In this document: one piece after another, positions 34,712 to 43,325 of the stretch | Layout: every line of letters begins with the position of its first letter | How positions within the stretch are numbered: position 1 is the first letter of the stretch | Assembly: GCF_001280305.1 (NCBI RefSeq) | Contig: NZ_CP012623.1 | Coordinates: 1,178,001-1,242,000, forward strand | Length of the DNA: 64,000 nucleotides | Direction: 5' to 3' | Source: Hymenobacter sp. DG25A | GTDB taxonomy: Bacteria; Bacteroidota; Bacteroidia; Cytophagales; Hymenobacteraceae | Position numbers and translations under genes: made by a program | Notes under the pieces: model-generated | Databases searched by the model: none | What the model saw: only the letters and a program-made list of their open reading frames with translations | Told to the model about the DNA's origin: nothing

Positions 34712-35653
34712 GTGTCCCTCTGCCTCGTTATCGATGAAATGCACCCCAGCCTGCCCGATTACATGGCAGAAATAGGGGTGAAGCTGCATTACCGACCTGA
34801 TCTGATCGCGGCCGAAGTACCCGCCGCCCTGGCCGCCCACCCCTACGATGGCCTGATGGTGCGCAGCAAGCTGCGCATTACGGCTGCCCTGCTCTCGCAC
34901 GGCCCCCAACTGCGCTACGTAGCCCGGGCCGGCGCCGGAGTAGATAACATTGACGAAGAGGCCCTGACGGCCGCCGGCGTATCTCTGCTGAACGCGCCGG
35001 AAGGCAACCGCGACGCCGTGGGCGAATACGCGCTGGGCCTGCTCCTGGCGCTGCTCCGCAACATCGTGCGTGCTGACCAGGAAGTACGGCAGGGCCAGTG
35101 GCGGCGCGAGGCCAACCGGGGCGAAGAGCTGGGCGGCAAAACCGTGGGTATCCTCGGGTGCGGGCACATGGGCAAAGCCTTTGCGCGCCGCCTGGCCGCC
35201 TTTGGCTGCACGGTGCTTACCTACGACCAAGACCCGTTCTGCGACACTGGCGGCTTTGCCAGCGCCGTAACCCTAACGGAGCTGCAAGCCCGGGCCGAAG
35301 TGCTAAGCCTGCACATTCCGTATACCGCGGCCAATCATCATTTTGTGAATGAAGCGTTCCTGAACGGCTTCCGCAACCCCATCTGGCTGCTGAACACGGC
35401 CCGCGGGGAAGTGCTGGACCACGCGGCCTTGGTGTGGGCCCTGCAAGTAGGGCAGGTGCGCGGCGCGGCCCTCGATGTGCTCGAAAATGAAAAACTTCCG
35501 GCTCTTTCGCCGGAGCAGCAGGCGCGCTTCGGGTTTCTGGCCACGGCCCCCAACGTGGTGCTCTCGCCGCATATCGGGGGCTGGACGCACCAGTCTTATG
35601 AGCGCATTAATCAGGTGCTGGCTCATAAAATTGCGGCATTCCTGCGTCCGTAA
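34712..35653 (+). CDS. D-isomer-specific 2-hydroxyacid dehydrogenase (SerA-like)
   Basis: 313 residues. The NAD-binding Rossmann motif is KTVGILGCGHMGKAFARRL. RAGAGVDNIDEEALTAAGV is the substrate-loop signature. The catalytic Arg lies in LLNTARGEVLDHAAL, and the catalytic His in VVLSPHIGGWTHQSYE. It lacks the C-terminal ACT domain of long SerA, so 3-phosphoglycerate dehydrogenase is likely but another 2-hydroxyacid is possible. Start GTG 34712, giving MSLCLVIDEM. It is followed by a hairpin terminator before greA. Confidence 0.88.
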   Translation: MSLCLVIDEMHPSLPDYMAEIGVKLHYRPDLIAAEVPAALAAHPYDGLMVRSKLRITAALLSHGPQLRYVARAGAGVDNIDEEALTAAGVSLLNAPEGNRDAVGEYALGLLLALLRNIVRADQEVRQGQWRREANRGEELGGKTVGILGCGHMGKAFARRLAAFGCTVLTYDQDPFCDTGGFASAVTLTELQARAEVLSLHIPYTAANHHFVNEAFLNGFRNPIWLLNTARGEVLDHAALVWALQVGQVRGAALDVLENEKLPALSPEQQARFGFLATAPNVVLSPHIGGWTHQSYERINQVLAHKIAAFLRP

Positions 35654-35699
35654 AGGAATCTTCGGGAGCCGGCCTATGGCAACATTAGTGGCAGACTCG

Positions 35700-35707
35700 T
35701 ATATTTG
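35700..35707 (+). promoter_or_regulatory. greA: -7 promoter element (TATATTTG) of greA
   Basis: Perfect TAnnTTTG, 75 bases before the greA ATG and 16 bases before a terminator hairpin. Transcription from here would pass through that hairpin before reaching greA. Confidence 0.45.
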
Positions 35708-35723
35708 TCTCAAACCTGTATCG

Positions 35724-35763
35724 GGAGAACGGTCGGCACTGCTGACCGTTCTCCTTGTTTTTT
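35724..35763 (+). terminator. Intrinsic terminator / possible greA leader attenuator
   Basis: Perfect 11-bp stem GGAGAACGGTC (35724-35734) with GACCGTTCTCC (35744-35754), 9-base loop, then TTGTTTTTT. It can end the dehydrogenase transcript. Because the greA promoter box lies upstream of it, it may also stop greA transcription early. Confidence 0.85.
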
Positions 35764-35782
35764 AGCTTACCATCTCACGCTC

Positions 35783-36256
35783 ATGTCTACTGTCAACTAT
35801 TATACCCCGGAAGGCCTGCAAAGACTCAAGGACGAACTGCAGGACCTCAAAATCCGCGGCCGCGCCGAGGCCGCCCGTCAGCTGGCTGAAGCACGCGACA
35901 AGGGCGACCTGAGCGAGAATGCCGAGTACGACGCCGCCAAGGAGTCGCAGGGTCACCTGGAATTGAAAATCTCCAAGCTGGAAGAAGTGCTGGGCAATGC
36001 CCGCCTGCTGGACGAAAGCAACCTGGATGCTACCAAAGTGCTCATTATGAGCAAGGTGAAGCTGAAGAACCTGAAGAACAACATGGTACTCGACTACACC
36101 CTGGTAGCGGAGGAAGAAGCCAACCTGGCCGCCGGTAAGATTTCCGTGAAGTCTCCCATTGGCAAAGGTCTGCTAGGCAAATCGGCTGGCGATACGGCCG
36201 AAATTACCGTACCCGCCGGCAAGCTGCAGTTCGAGATTCTGGAAATTTCGCGCTAG
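35783..36256 (+). CDS. greA: Transcription elongation factor GreA
   Basis: 157 residues. GreA enters the RNA polymerase secondary channel and stimulates transcript cleavage in backtracked complexes. The N-terminal coiled coil contains the catalytic acidic tip ARDKGDLSENAEYDAAKE; the C-terminal FKBP-like domain has VKSPIGKGLLGKSAGDTAEI. Start ATG 35783. A terminator hairpin lies 20 bases upstream, with a promoter box ahead of it. This resembles the E. coli greA leader, where most transcripts end early as GraL RNA. A second terminator follows the gene. Confidence 0.96.
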   Translation: MSTVNYYTPEGLQRLKDELQDLKIRGRAEAARQLAEARDKGDLSENAEYDAAKESQGHLELKISKLEEVLGNARLLDESNLDATKVLIMSKVKLKNLKNNMVLDYTLVAEEEANLAAGKISVKSPIGKGLLGKSAGDTAEITVPAGKLQFEILEISR

Positions 36257-36305
36257 CTGATTGCAAAGCGGAGCCAGCATTGGCTCGCTTAAAAACTAAT
36301 CTACA

Positions 36306-36342
36306 AGAGGCCAGGCTGCGTATGCGCCCTGGCCTCTTTGCA
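36306..36342 (+). terminator. Intrinsic terminator of greA
   Basis: AGAGGCCAGG / CCTGGCCTCT stem with a 12-base interior and a short T-rich tail (TTTGCATTTT), 50 bases past the greA stop. Confidence 0.75.
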
Positions 36343-36451
36343 TTTTCGGCCCTGAAGCCTCACCTTGCTGCCCCATGAACCGGAGTTGGCTGGCCTATAC
36401 TCTTTGCCCTGATTTTCCGGGCCCTCGTCATTCACTTAAAACGCTGATATT

Positions 36452-37315
36452 ATGCCTTCTATCTTCTCGCGCATCGTTTCCGGCGAGCTACCGGCCTACA
36501 AAGTAGCCGAAGACGACCACCACCTGGCCTTTCTGGACATTACGCCGCTGGTAGAAGGACACACCCTAGTAATTCCGAAGAAGGAAGTAGACTATATTTT
36601 CGACCTGCCGCCCGCTGAGTTGGCTGCCCTGCACCTGTTTGCGCAGCGCGTAGCAAAAGGGGTGCAGGCTGCCGTGCCCTGCCGGCGCATTGGCGTGGCC
36701 GTAATTGGGCTGGAAGTGCCGCACGCGCACATTCACTTGATACCTATGCACAAGGTTTCCGATATGAACTTCGCCAATCCCAAGATTAAGGTGGCCGAGG
36801 AGCGCATGAAGGAGCTGGCCGCCGCCATTGCCGCCAAAGTACCCGATAATGGTATTGCCGCCGCTGAAAAAACAGTGTCTGCCCCCAAAGCCACGGGCAG
36901 CGGAGACAAGGCATCGGCTGAGGCAGATGCTACCCTAAATCAGCTGCAGCAGCTCACCAAAGGGCTGTTTTTTATGAGCGAATCGGATGCGCCGCTGGAA
37001 GCCGTGAGCCTGGCCGCGCCGGACGGAGCGCTGTCGGACAAAGCGCTGGTGAAGCTGGTTGGTATGCCTGCCGATACCAAAGTGGAAACCCAGGAGCTGA
37101 CCTACTTCCTGCGCAACCACACTGCCGACGACGGCGTGCTGGGCGACCCCGCGCTGGCTAACCGCTTCAAGGCCCTGCAGATGTTCCTGAAACAGGAGCT
37201 GCAGGACGTGAAAGTGTATCGGCTGGGCGGTGGCCCGCAGGTAATTGTATATGCTTTGGGCAAAACCGATGACGGCAAGCTGGCCGGCTTTAAAACCGTG
37301 CTGACGGAAACCTAG
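36452..37315 (+). CDS. HIT-family hydrolase fused to a NuiA-like nuclease-inhibitor domain
   Basis: 287 residues with two domains. Residues 1-125 are a HIT nucleotide hydrolase/transferase: FSRIVSGELPAYKVAEDD, VIPKKEVDYIFDL, and the histidine triad VPHAHIHLIPM (His91, 93, 95). A Lys/Ala/Ser linker follows (about 126-160). Residues about 162-287 match NuiA, the Anabaena inhibitor of nuclease NucA: LQQLTKGLFFMSESDAPLE, then VKVYRLGGGPQVIVYALG and GKLAGFKTVLTET. NuiA is normally a separate protein. There is no signal peptide. An exported NucA-type nuclease is encoded 4 kb away. A TACTCTTTG box lies about 45 bases upstream. Confidence 0.9.
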   Translation: MPSIFSRIVSGELPAYKVAEDDHHLAFLDITPLVEGHTLVIPKKEVDYIFDLPPAELAALHLFAQRVAKGVQAAVPCRRIGVAVIGLEVPHAHIHLIPMHKVSDMNFANPKIKVAEERMKELAAAIAAKVPDNGIAAAEKTVSAPKATGSGDKASAEADATLNQLQQLTKGLFFMSESDAPLEAVSLAAPDGALSDKALVKLVGMPADTKVETQELTYFLRNHTADDGVLGDPALANRFKALQMFLKQELQDVKVYRLGGGPQVIVYALGKTDDGKLAGFKTVLTET

Positions 37316-37352
37316 GATAACTGAGAAAGGCTCAGGCTTAATAATTCTTACC

Positions 37353-37390
37353 AAAGCAGACCACCTTGGGAAAGGTGGTCTGCTTTGTTA
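37353..37390 (+). terminator. Bidirectional intrinsic terminator
   Basis: AAAGCAGACCACCTT / AAGGTGGTCTGCTTT stem with a loop of about 5 bases between the convergent HIT-NuiA and AI-2E genes. Confidence 0.8.
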
Positions 37391-37416
37391 AATGGACTTG
37401 AGAAAGTTGATAAAAA

Positions 37417-38448
37417 TCAAATGCCGGACTCACGGCGGCTGCGGTTTTCGCGCTCAAAAACCTTAGTCAGCACGATAAAATAGGAGAGGAGCAAAGGGCC
37501 GAGAACCAGACCCAGAATGCCGAAAATCTCAACGCCCAGCACCACCCCGGCCAGCGTGATAAGCGGGTGGATATCCCCGATGCGCTTGGCCAGCACAATG
37601 CGCAGCAGGTTGTCGATGTTCATAATGAAGATGAATCCCACCAGCAGCAGGCCTACCCCCTGAGAAGTCTCGCCCTGCGCAATTTTAATGATGGCGGCCG
37701 GCCCCCAGACCAACGGAGTGCCCAGCACGGGAATAAAGGCCATAAAGAAAGCCACCACCCCCCAGAAATCAGCATCGCTCACGTCAAAAAACCATAGAGC
37801 GCCTCCCGTCAGAATAGCCTGGACAATGGAGATAAGCGCCGACCCGATAACGTTGGCATTCACGTTGTTTTTCAGGGACTCGCCCATTTCGCGCAGCGTG
37901 CCGGGGCGGAAGGGCAGGTAGCGGTGCAACCCCCGCAGAAAGGCAGCCTCCTCAATAAACATGAAATACAGCGCAAACAGCATAAGGCCAATTACTACCG
38001 TGAAATGCAGGAGCCCGCTGGCCAGGGATGGAATGCGCTGGCTCAGCCAGCTCATGGTCTGCTGCACAATGGTGCGCACATTTTGCTCGGAGGTGAACGT
38101 ATAGCCAATCAGCACCTCTACCCGGTGCAGCACGGCCATAATCTGGCTGGTGTCCTGCGCGTACTGCCGGATGCGGTCCACCAACATGAAGGTGAGGGCC
38201 GTGAAGGGCAGAATAATAACCACAAAGGCAAAAGTGAGCAGGAAAGCCGAGACAAACTGCTTATTCCAGCCCCGCTCGTTTACCAGCTTCTGAAACCACG
38301 GGCGGAACACTACATACAAAATGCCGGAGCCTAAAAAGGCCGTAGTATAGCTACCCAGCCCCACCAGAATAAGAGTAGCCAGCCCCACCAGACATACAAT
38401 AAGCAGGATGTGCTGCTGACGGGCGGTGTAAATGTTTTCGTTAGACAT
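37417..38448 (-). CDS. AI-2E family transporter (YdiK/PerM-like)
   Basis: 343 residues with about 8 membrane helices. Family features: IVCLVGLATLILVGLGSYTT at the N-terminus, a soluble middle with QDTSQIMAVLHRVEVLIGY, and GALWFFDVSDADFWGVVAFF and FIPVLGTPLVWGPAAI near the C-terminus. Members were named for autoinducer-2 export, but others are ion antiporters. ATG 38448 is preferred; the frame extends 28 codons further without similarity. A terminator for the upstream DUF5686 gene separates the two. Confidence 0.85.
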   Translation of the reverse strand: MSNENIYTARQQHILLIVCLVGLATLILVGLGSYTTAFLGSGILYVVFRPWFQKLVNERGWNKQFVSAFLLTFAFVVIILPFTALTFMLVDRIRQYAQDTSQIMAVLHRVEVLIGYTFTSEQNVRTIVQQTMSWLSQRIPSLASGLLHFTVVIGLMLFALYFMFIEEAAFLRGLHRYLPFRPGTLREMGESLKNNVNANVIGSALISIVQAILTGGALWFFDVSDADFWGVVAFFMAFIPVLGTPLVWGPAAIIKIAQGETSQGVGLLLVGFIFIMNIDNLLRIVLAKRIGDIHPLITLAGVVLGVEIFGILGLVLGPLLLSYFIVLTKVFERENRSRRESGI

Positions 38449-38495
38449 GGCCGCGGGAAAAGGAAGGAGGCGGCAAATTACAGTTTCAGCCCAAA

Positions 38496-38532
38496 AAACA
38501 GTTGCCCCAACATGGCGGGCACGTTGGGGCAA
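38496..38532 (-). terminator. Intrinsic terminator of the DUF5686 gene
   Basis: On the minus strand TTGCCCCAAC and GTTGGGGCAA pair around an 11-base loop and are followed by TGTTTTTTGGG. It lies about 22 bases past the DUF5686 stop. Confidence 0.75.
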
Positions 38533-38553
38533 TGGATACAGGCGGTGTATAGG

Positions 38554-41061
38554 CTACAGCTTAAACTGAGCGCATACTTTCACGCCGAAATTTTTGGCCC
38601 CGGGATTATCCAGGTAGGTGAGGCGGTGAATGAAATCGACGCGCAGCACCTTGAAGATATTCTCCACGCCGTAGCCCATTTCTACATACGGCGCCGTGCC
38701 CAGCGGGCGGAAAGTAGGCAGGTTCTGGCCCTGGGAATCCACGGTGGGCGTAGCAAGGCGGTTGGCCTCGCTCACGCCGCCATATAGCACGTTGGCCGAG
38801 GCCAGCAGGCGCCAGTCGAGCTTTTTGAGCACGGGTACGGAGTTGATGAACAGCCCTTCAAAGTAGTGCTCAGCATGCAGCGAAGCATACCGGTCGCTCA
38901 CAAACTCGAAGTAGCGCATCAGGTTGTAGGCATTGCTGGTATAAATGGGCGACTCATTACCCAGGTGCGTTTTTAGCACCGGGTAGGGCACCGTGCTGGG
39001 AATGTAGCCCGCATCAAGGGTATACTCGGTGCGGCCCAGCTGCCCCAGCGGCAGGCTTTGCGCCACCAACAGATTAAACTTCTGGTATTGGAAGTCGCTG
39101 CCCAGCACGTTATCAATGCCCAGCGTGTAGCGGAACGTGAAGACCGGCCACTTGCGCAGCCCCACCGCGTAGCGCCGGTTTTTGTTCTGAATGAGCACCT
39201 CATCGGGCGCGTAGCGCGACTCCAGAATAACTTCGGATAAGGAGAACTTGTCGGCGGTAGGTGCGCCGGGTTGGTGCAGGTCGCTGGTGTAGTAGGCGAA
39301 ATCGTAGAGCGGATCGAAGCGCTGGTGGCGCAGCGTGAGCTTCTGCGTGAAGCCGTGGAACAGGTCGGACTGGGCTGAGAGGCCGGTAACATCACGCCAC
39401 AGCGGCCGGCCGGGCTTAATATTGCCAAAGCGCACGGCGGCATCAAACAGCGGGTTTTCAATGGCGTAGTCGTTATCCAGCAGCGCTACCTGATCTACAT
39501 CGTGGCTGCGCTCAAAGCGCAGCAGCGTCCAGTTGCGCCGGGCCAGGACCCGGTAGCCGGAGAGGCCATACTTCACGTCCCGGTCTTTGGTACCGTAGGC
39601 CACATAAGTGCGCGCAAACCAGTTCGGGCTCAGGTCGCCGGTGGTGCGGAAGCCCACCTGCAGGCGGCTGCCTTCCACGTTGTTGTAGGTGTACAGGCTG
39701 GGAATGGGGCCGATTTCCAGCTTACCCACCTGCTTGTAGCCCGTCACCAGCAAATCGGCCAGCTCCAGCGCCGACTGCACCGAGCGCAGCTTCCCTACCG
39801 AATCCAGGGCCGTGAGCGTGCGTACTTCCTGCGCCGACAAGGTATCGGGCCGATGCTGGTTCCAGAACCCGGCCGGCACCTCCAGCGCATCTACCGCGGA
39901 GGCAAACGGCTGCTCATAGAACTTGGCCTCGTGGGGTTGATCTGTGGCGAAGTTGGAATTGACGGTGTTAAAGCGCACCAGCAGGCCGGTTTGCTTTTTA
40001 TTGGGTTTGAGGCCCACTACTACGCGGGTGCGCTGCGGCAGCCAAGGACCGGCCGGGGTAGGCGCCAGATCCTGATACACCCGAATCTGATCCACGAAAT
40101 TGATGTTGGCCTTGGGGTCTACGCTCAGGTCTACGCGCCGCAGGGCATAGTCTTTCATCGTAATCCAGATGCGGCCGGTAAATGCCAGATCCTGCGGCCG
40201 CCGCGGAAATACCTTCAGCTGGTAGCAGCGGTCCTGTCCCACCAGCACGGAGTCTTCCAGGTCATAATCATAGGTGATGCGCCAGCCCTCGGCAATGGGG
40301 GAAATGAAGTCTTTCCCCATCACAATCTGCCAGTTGGGGTAGAAATCGTAATCCTGAAACGAGGAGCCGAGCACCTGCGACAGCACCGAACCATCCCGCG
40401 GGGCCACGCCGTGCAGCTGGGAGTGCTTGATGTCTTCCCGCTCCCGGTTGGGCCGGTGCCGCACGTAGTAGCGCGAGAGCACCTCGGAGGCAAACACCGG
40501 CACCGTAGGCTTGCCGCTGGCGTTGCGCTCCATTTCGCCCACCGTCTGCGCCACGGAGGTCATGTCCCGGATAACCTTTTGCTTGGCCAGGCGGGCCGTT
40601 ACATCAGATAAGGAAACCTCAACGCGGTTGTAGCTATCGAACTCAAATGAACCCAGCTGGGCTTTATCGTGCTCTTTCTTGTGGGCCTGCACTTTGCGCA
40701 GAATAGCAAAGGCCGGGTTCTCGCCCCCGTGCACCGTTACCTCGCCCAGGGCAAAGGAGCTGCTTTTCAGCGCGAAGCCAACTGTTTGCTGTGGCTGCCG
40801 GGAAACCTTCCGGCTAAGCGGCCGGAAACCTACTGCGCCAGCCGTAAGCGAATCAACCGGTTGGGGAACGGTGAGCTGAAAACGACCATTTTCATCGGCC
40901 GTAGCCCCCAGGCTGGTGCCGCGCACAAACACGGAGGCAAAAGGTACTGGCTGCCCCGTAGCGGCCTCCGTGACATGTCCGCTAAATACAATTCGTTGAG
41001 CAAATGAAACCGGAGCTGTCAGTAAAAAGAACAGGATTCCTAATAGAGTAAATTTTTGCAT
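38554..41061 (-). CDS. DUF5686 outer-membrane protein with carboxypeptidase-regulatory-like domain
   Basis: 835 residues from ATG 41061 (a GTG lies 6 bases upstream). The signal peptide is followed by a CarboxypepD_reg-like beta-sandwich (about 23-110: FSGHVTEAATGQPVPFASVF, GATADENGRFQLTV). The DUF5686 region (about 115-835) has alternating strand patterns and ends in a membrane-like strand (GVKVCAQFKL). This is a common Bacteroidota envelope protein, probably a beta-barrel without a plug, of unknown substrate. A terminator follows. The gene has a 260-base AT-rich upstream region, and a TACCTTGC octamer lies 35 to 45 bases before the ATG. Confidence 0.88.
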   Translation of the reverse strand: MQKFTLLGILFFLLTAPVSFAQRIVFSGHVTEAATGQPVPFASVFVRGTSLGATADENGRFQLTVPQPVDSLTAGAVGFRPLSRKVSRQPQQTVGFALKSSSFALGEVTVHGGENPAFAILRKVQAHKKEHDKAQLGSFEFDSYNRVEVSLSDVTARLAKQKVIRDMTSVAQTVGEMERNASGKPTVPVFASEVLSRYYVRHRPNREREDIKHSQLHGVAPRDGSVLSQVLGSSFQDYDFYPNWQIVMGKDFISPIAEGWRITYDYDLEDSVLVGQDRCYQLKVFPRRPQDLAFTGRIWITMKDYALRRVDLSVDPKANINFVDQIRVYQDLAPTPAGPWLPQRTRVVVGLKPNKKQTGLLVRFNTVNSNFATDQPHEAKFYEQPFASAVDALEVPAGFWNQHRPDTLSAQEVRTLTALDSVGKLRSVQSALELADLLVTGYKQVGKLEIGPIPSLYTYNNVEGSRLQVGFRTTGDLSPNWFARTYVAYGTKDRDVKYGLSGYRVLARRNWTLLRFERSHDVDQVALLDNDYAIENPLFDAAVRFGNIKPGRPLWRDVTGLSAQSDLFHGFTQKLTLRHQRFDPLYDFAYYTSDLHQPGAPTADKFSLSEVILESRYAPDEVLIQNKNRRYAVGLRKWPVFTFRYTLGIDNVLGSDFQYQKFNLLVAQSLPLGQLGRTEYTLDAGYIPSTVPYPVLKTHLGNESPIYTSNAYNLMRYFEFVSDRYASLHAEHYFEGLFINSVPVLKKLDWRLLASANVLYGGVSEANRLATPTVDSQGQNLPTFRPLGTAPYVEMGYGVENIFKVLRVDFIHRLTYLDNPGAKNFGVKVCAQFKL

Positions 41062-41323
41062 GCGCACCTAAATCCAACGTACTTCTAAATCAATCGTGCA
41101 AGGTACCGCCGATACTTTATGAACCCATGATATTTAATATAAGTATTTGACAATCAACACAAATAATTAAATATAAGAATAGCACAAATAAGGCACGCTG
41201 CCGGAGGAGTTCCGGGGAGAGGTGCCCGCATAACCAGCGGTAGATTGCTATTGTTTACCTAAAAAATAGGATACTGTATTTCATTGATCAGTAAGCGGTA
41301 TACATTTCTGAAGTCCAAAACAG

Positions 41324-42712
41324 CTACCGTGTTGTGCCCATGTCTACCTGGCTTTCCAGCCGCTCCTGTACTATCGTAGGCACTTTGCTCAGCAAATCCA
41401 GCCCGGTGGCATTCTCAATGGCATCTACTGAAACCCGGTAGCGGCTCCAGTCGGGGTTTACGCTCTGGTCGTTGGGCGTGTCTACCGCAATAATGCGGGC
41501 TTTGCCGTTGCTGATGCGGGTGAGGTCATCGGCGCCTTCGGGGAGGACGACCAGCACTTTCCACACCCGGGCGGGCACCGTTACGTGGCCATTATCCAGG
41601 GTGGTAGCAAAGCCGGCGGTGCCGGTGCCGCCTTTCCCGTAGCTGCCCATAATGATGTAAACCTCGTTGCCGCGCTGCACCAGGGAGCGGGCATATTCCT
41701 CCAACTTAGACCAGGTGCGCTGGTTGTTATTGCCGGCTTGCGGAATCATGTTGGTCATCAGGAAGGTGGCCGAGTTGTCGTCCAAGTCGGTGGTGCGGTC
41801 GGCGGAGGGGCAGTTGTGGCCCCGGTCGAAACCGCCACCGGAGTAGCTGCGCGGCGTTACCTGGTAAAACTGGCGCGGCAAGGCGGGGTCGGGGCGGAAG
41901 TCATCCTGGCGCGGGGCGCTGCCCATCCAGGCCCGGTTGAGGTGCCAGCTTACCCAGGTAGGCGTGCCGCGCAGGGCGTTGTAGCTCAGCGTGTACTGCG
42001 GCTTCACCATCAGATAGTTGGTGGGGTTATCGAGGCTGCCGGTAGCACCGCTGGGGTTGCCCAGCGCCATGTTGTCGTCGCGGCTGACCACCACAGCATC
42101 GGCCTGGGGCCGGTTCTGAGCGGGAGCGGGCGTAACGGCCGCCGGCGCGCTGCCGGCCGTGGTTTCCAGTGCAATATCATCCAGATTCAGGCGGGCACTG
42201 CCGCCGTCGGTCTTGCGGATTTCCAGGCGGAAGGGCCGGGTGGCAGCTACCGGAAAAGTAGCCGTTACCAGCTGCGCTCCGCTGGTGCGCACCGGTTGGC
42301 CCAGTCGGGAAAAAAGGCGGCCGCCATCCTGGCTGGCCCATACTTCCCAGGTGCTGGCCCCATCGGTGCCGTAGCTGGCGGCGCTGATGCGAATGGTGCG
42401 CACCGTGGCCGGAGCATCGAAATTCATGCGCAGCCGACCCTGGCCCCGCAAACGCGCGGCGTGGGTGCCGTTTTTATGGTCGGCGGGGGCTGAGCCAATC
42501 AGGGCATCCGTGAAGTGCCAAGTGCCGGAGCTCAGCTGCTCGTCGCCCTCCGCATACGCGGTTTTGCTGCCCGCCTCAAAAGTTTCCGGGAAACGGCCCG
42601 CTACGGGCGTTTGAGCAGGCTGCTCCGTAGGCAGGTTCTGGGGTTGCTGCTGAGAGCAGGCCAGAATAGAAAGGCCCAGCAGAAAGCTGGTAAGAGGCAG
42701 CATAGCGCGCAT
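41324..42712 (-). CDS. Secreted/lipoprotein DNA/RNA non-specific endonuclease (NucA type)
   Basis: 462 residues. The signal MRAMLPLTSFLLGLSILACS has a lipobox with Cys19, so a lipoprotein is likely. About residues 35-190 form a beta-sandwich resembling a carbohydrate-binding or discoidin-like module (FETFEAGSKTAYAEGDEQ-like region and LRLEIRKTDGG). About 215-450 are the beta-beta-alpha-metal nuclease: SGGGFDRGHNCPSADRT with DRGH at 296-299 (catalytic His299), then TNMIPQAGNNNQRTWSKLE carrying the metal-binding Asn. It degrades DNA and RNA outside the cytoplasm. A protein with a NuiA-type inhibitor domain is encoded 4 kb away. Confidence 0.9.
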   Translation of the reverse strand: MRAMLPLTSFLLGLSILACSQQQPQNLPTEQPAQTPVAGRFPETFEAGSKTAYAEGDEQLSSGTWHFTDALIGSAPADHKNGTHAARLRGQGRLRMNFDAPATVRTIRISAASYGTDGASTWEVWASQDGGRLFSRLGQPVRTSGAQLVTATFPVAATRPFRLEIRKTDGGSARLNLDDIALETTAGSAPAAVTPAPAQNRPQADAVVVSRDDNMALGNPSGATGSLDNPTNYLMVKPQYTLSYNALRGTPTWVSWHLNRAWMGSAPRQDDFRPDPALPRQFYQVTPRSYSGGGFDRGHNCPSADRTTDLDDNSATFLMTNMIPQAGNNNQRTWSKLEEYARSLVQRGNEVYIIMGSYGKGGTGTAGFATTLDNGHVTVPARVWKVLVVLPEGADDLTRISNGKARIIAVDTPNDQSVNPDWSRYRVSVDAIENATGLDLLSKVPTIVQERLESQVDMGTTR

Positions 42713-42733
42713 GTTCAGGGTAATTAAGCCGCG

Positions 42734-42741
42734 CAAAAATA
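42734..42741 (-). promoter_or_regulatory. -7 element (TATTTTTG) of the nuclease gene
   Basis: Perfect TAnnTTTG on the minus strand, 21 bases before the nuclease ATG at 42712. No clear -33 box. Confidence 0.4.
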
Positions 42742-42797
42742 GCACACCTGCGGGAGAGCGGGGCTATTAGTAGGCAGCTACCTCATCAGCCTTACAA

Positions 42798-42917
42798 TCA
42801 GGTAAGACAAGCCAGCGTGAGGAGGGAGGCGCCCACCAGGGCCCAGGTGCGCAGCAGGCGGTTTACCTGCTCGTGCTTTTGCTCCAGAAGCGAATAACGT
42901 GTTGCGGTAGAAATCAT
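42798..42917 (-). CDS. Possible small membrane protein (39 aa)
   Basis: A short frame giving a polar, heptad-like start (MISTATRYSLLEQKHEQVNR) followed by one hydrophobic helix (LLRTWALVGASLLTLACLT). It has the GC-rich codon use of local genes, unlike the AT-rich DNA beyond it. No family is recognised and length alone makes it doubtful. It lies between the nuclease promoter and the AT-rich gap. Confidence 0.3.
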   Translation of the reverse strand: MISTATRYSLLEQKHEQVNRLLRTWALVGASLLTLACLT

Positions 42918-43325
42918 GTCTTCTGCTGTAGATATCACAAACCCACTGGCTCTACAAAGCTCAGTCTCAAATCCATAACCAAGAGGCAAAAAGAGAGGGA
43001 AAGGATGCCTCGGGCTGAGAAAAAAATATGGATTGATATTTAATATTCTGATTATTAGATATATAAAATGTTAGCGGGATATTATGACGTTGATGTTTAG
43101 TTAGAAGAAAATAGTTTGCAGGAAAGGCGCAGCTATTGTGCCTATGCTAAGATGCACAGCCCCAGAGGTGCTGAGAGTATGAGCGGCTGCTGGTGGGTCT
43201 TTAATCTTTTTATTGTCAGTATATTACACGGATTCAGCTATTGGCCGGGATTTATTCAGTCAACTCTGGTGTCTGCGTGTGTGCCAGCCGGCCGTACTCT
43301 ACTTTCTATTTTGCAACACCCGCAT
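42918..43325. other. Intergenic gap, partly AT-rich
   Basis: No credible gene. The stretch about 43020-43130 is markedly AT-rich (TATAAAATG, TTAATATTC) and could hold promoters for the thioredoxin-like gene; TAGTTTGC near 43109 resembles a -7 box with a missing base. A frame running into the thioredoxin-like gene from 43116 is open but looks non-coding. Confidence 0.4.

Noticed and set aside
43116..43325. N-terminal extension of the thioredoxin-like protein with a membrane helix
   Set aside because: The frame is open but AT-rich and lacks similarity; homologous length starts at Met 43326.
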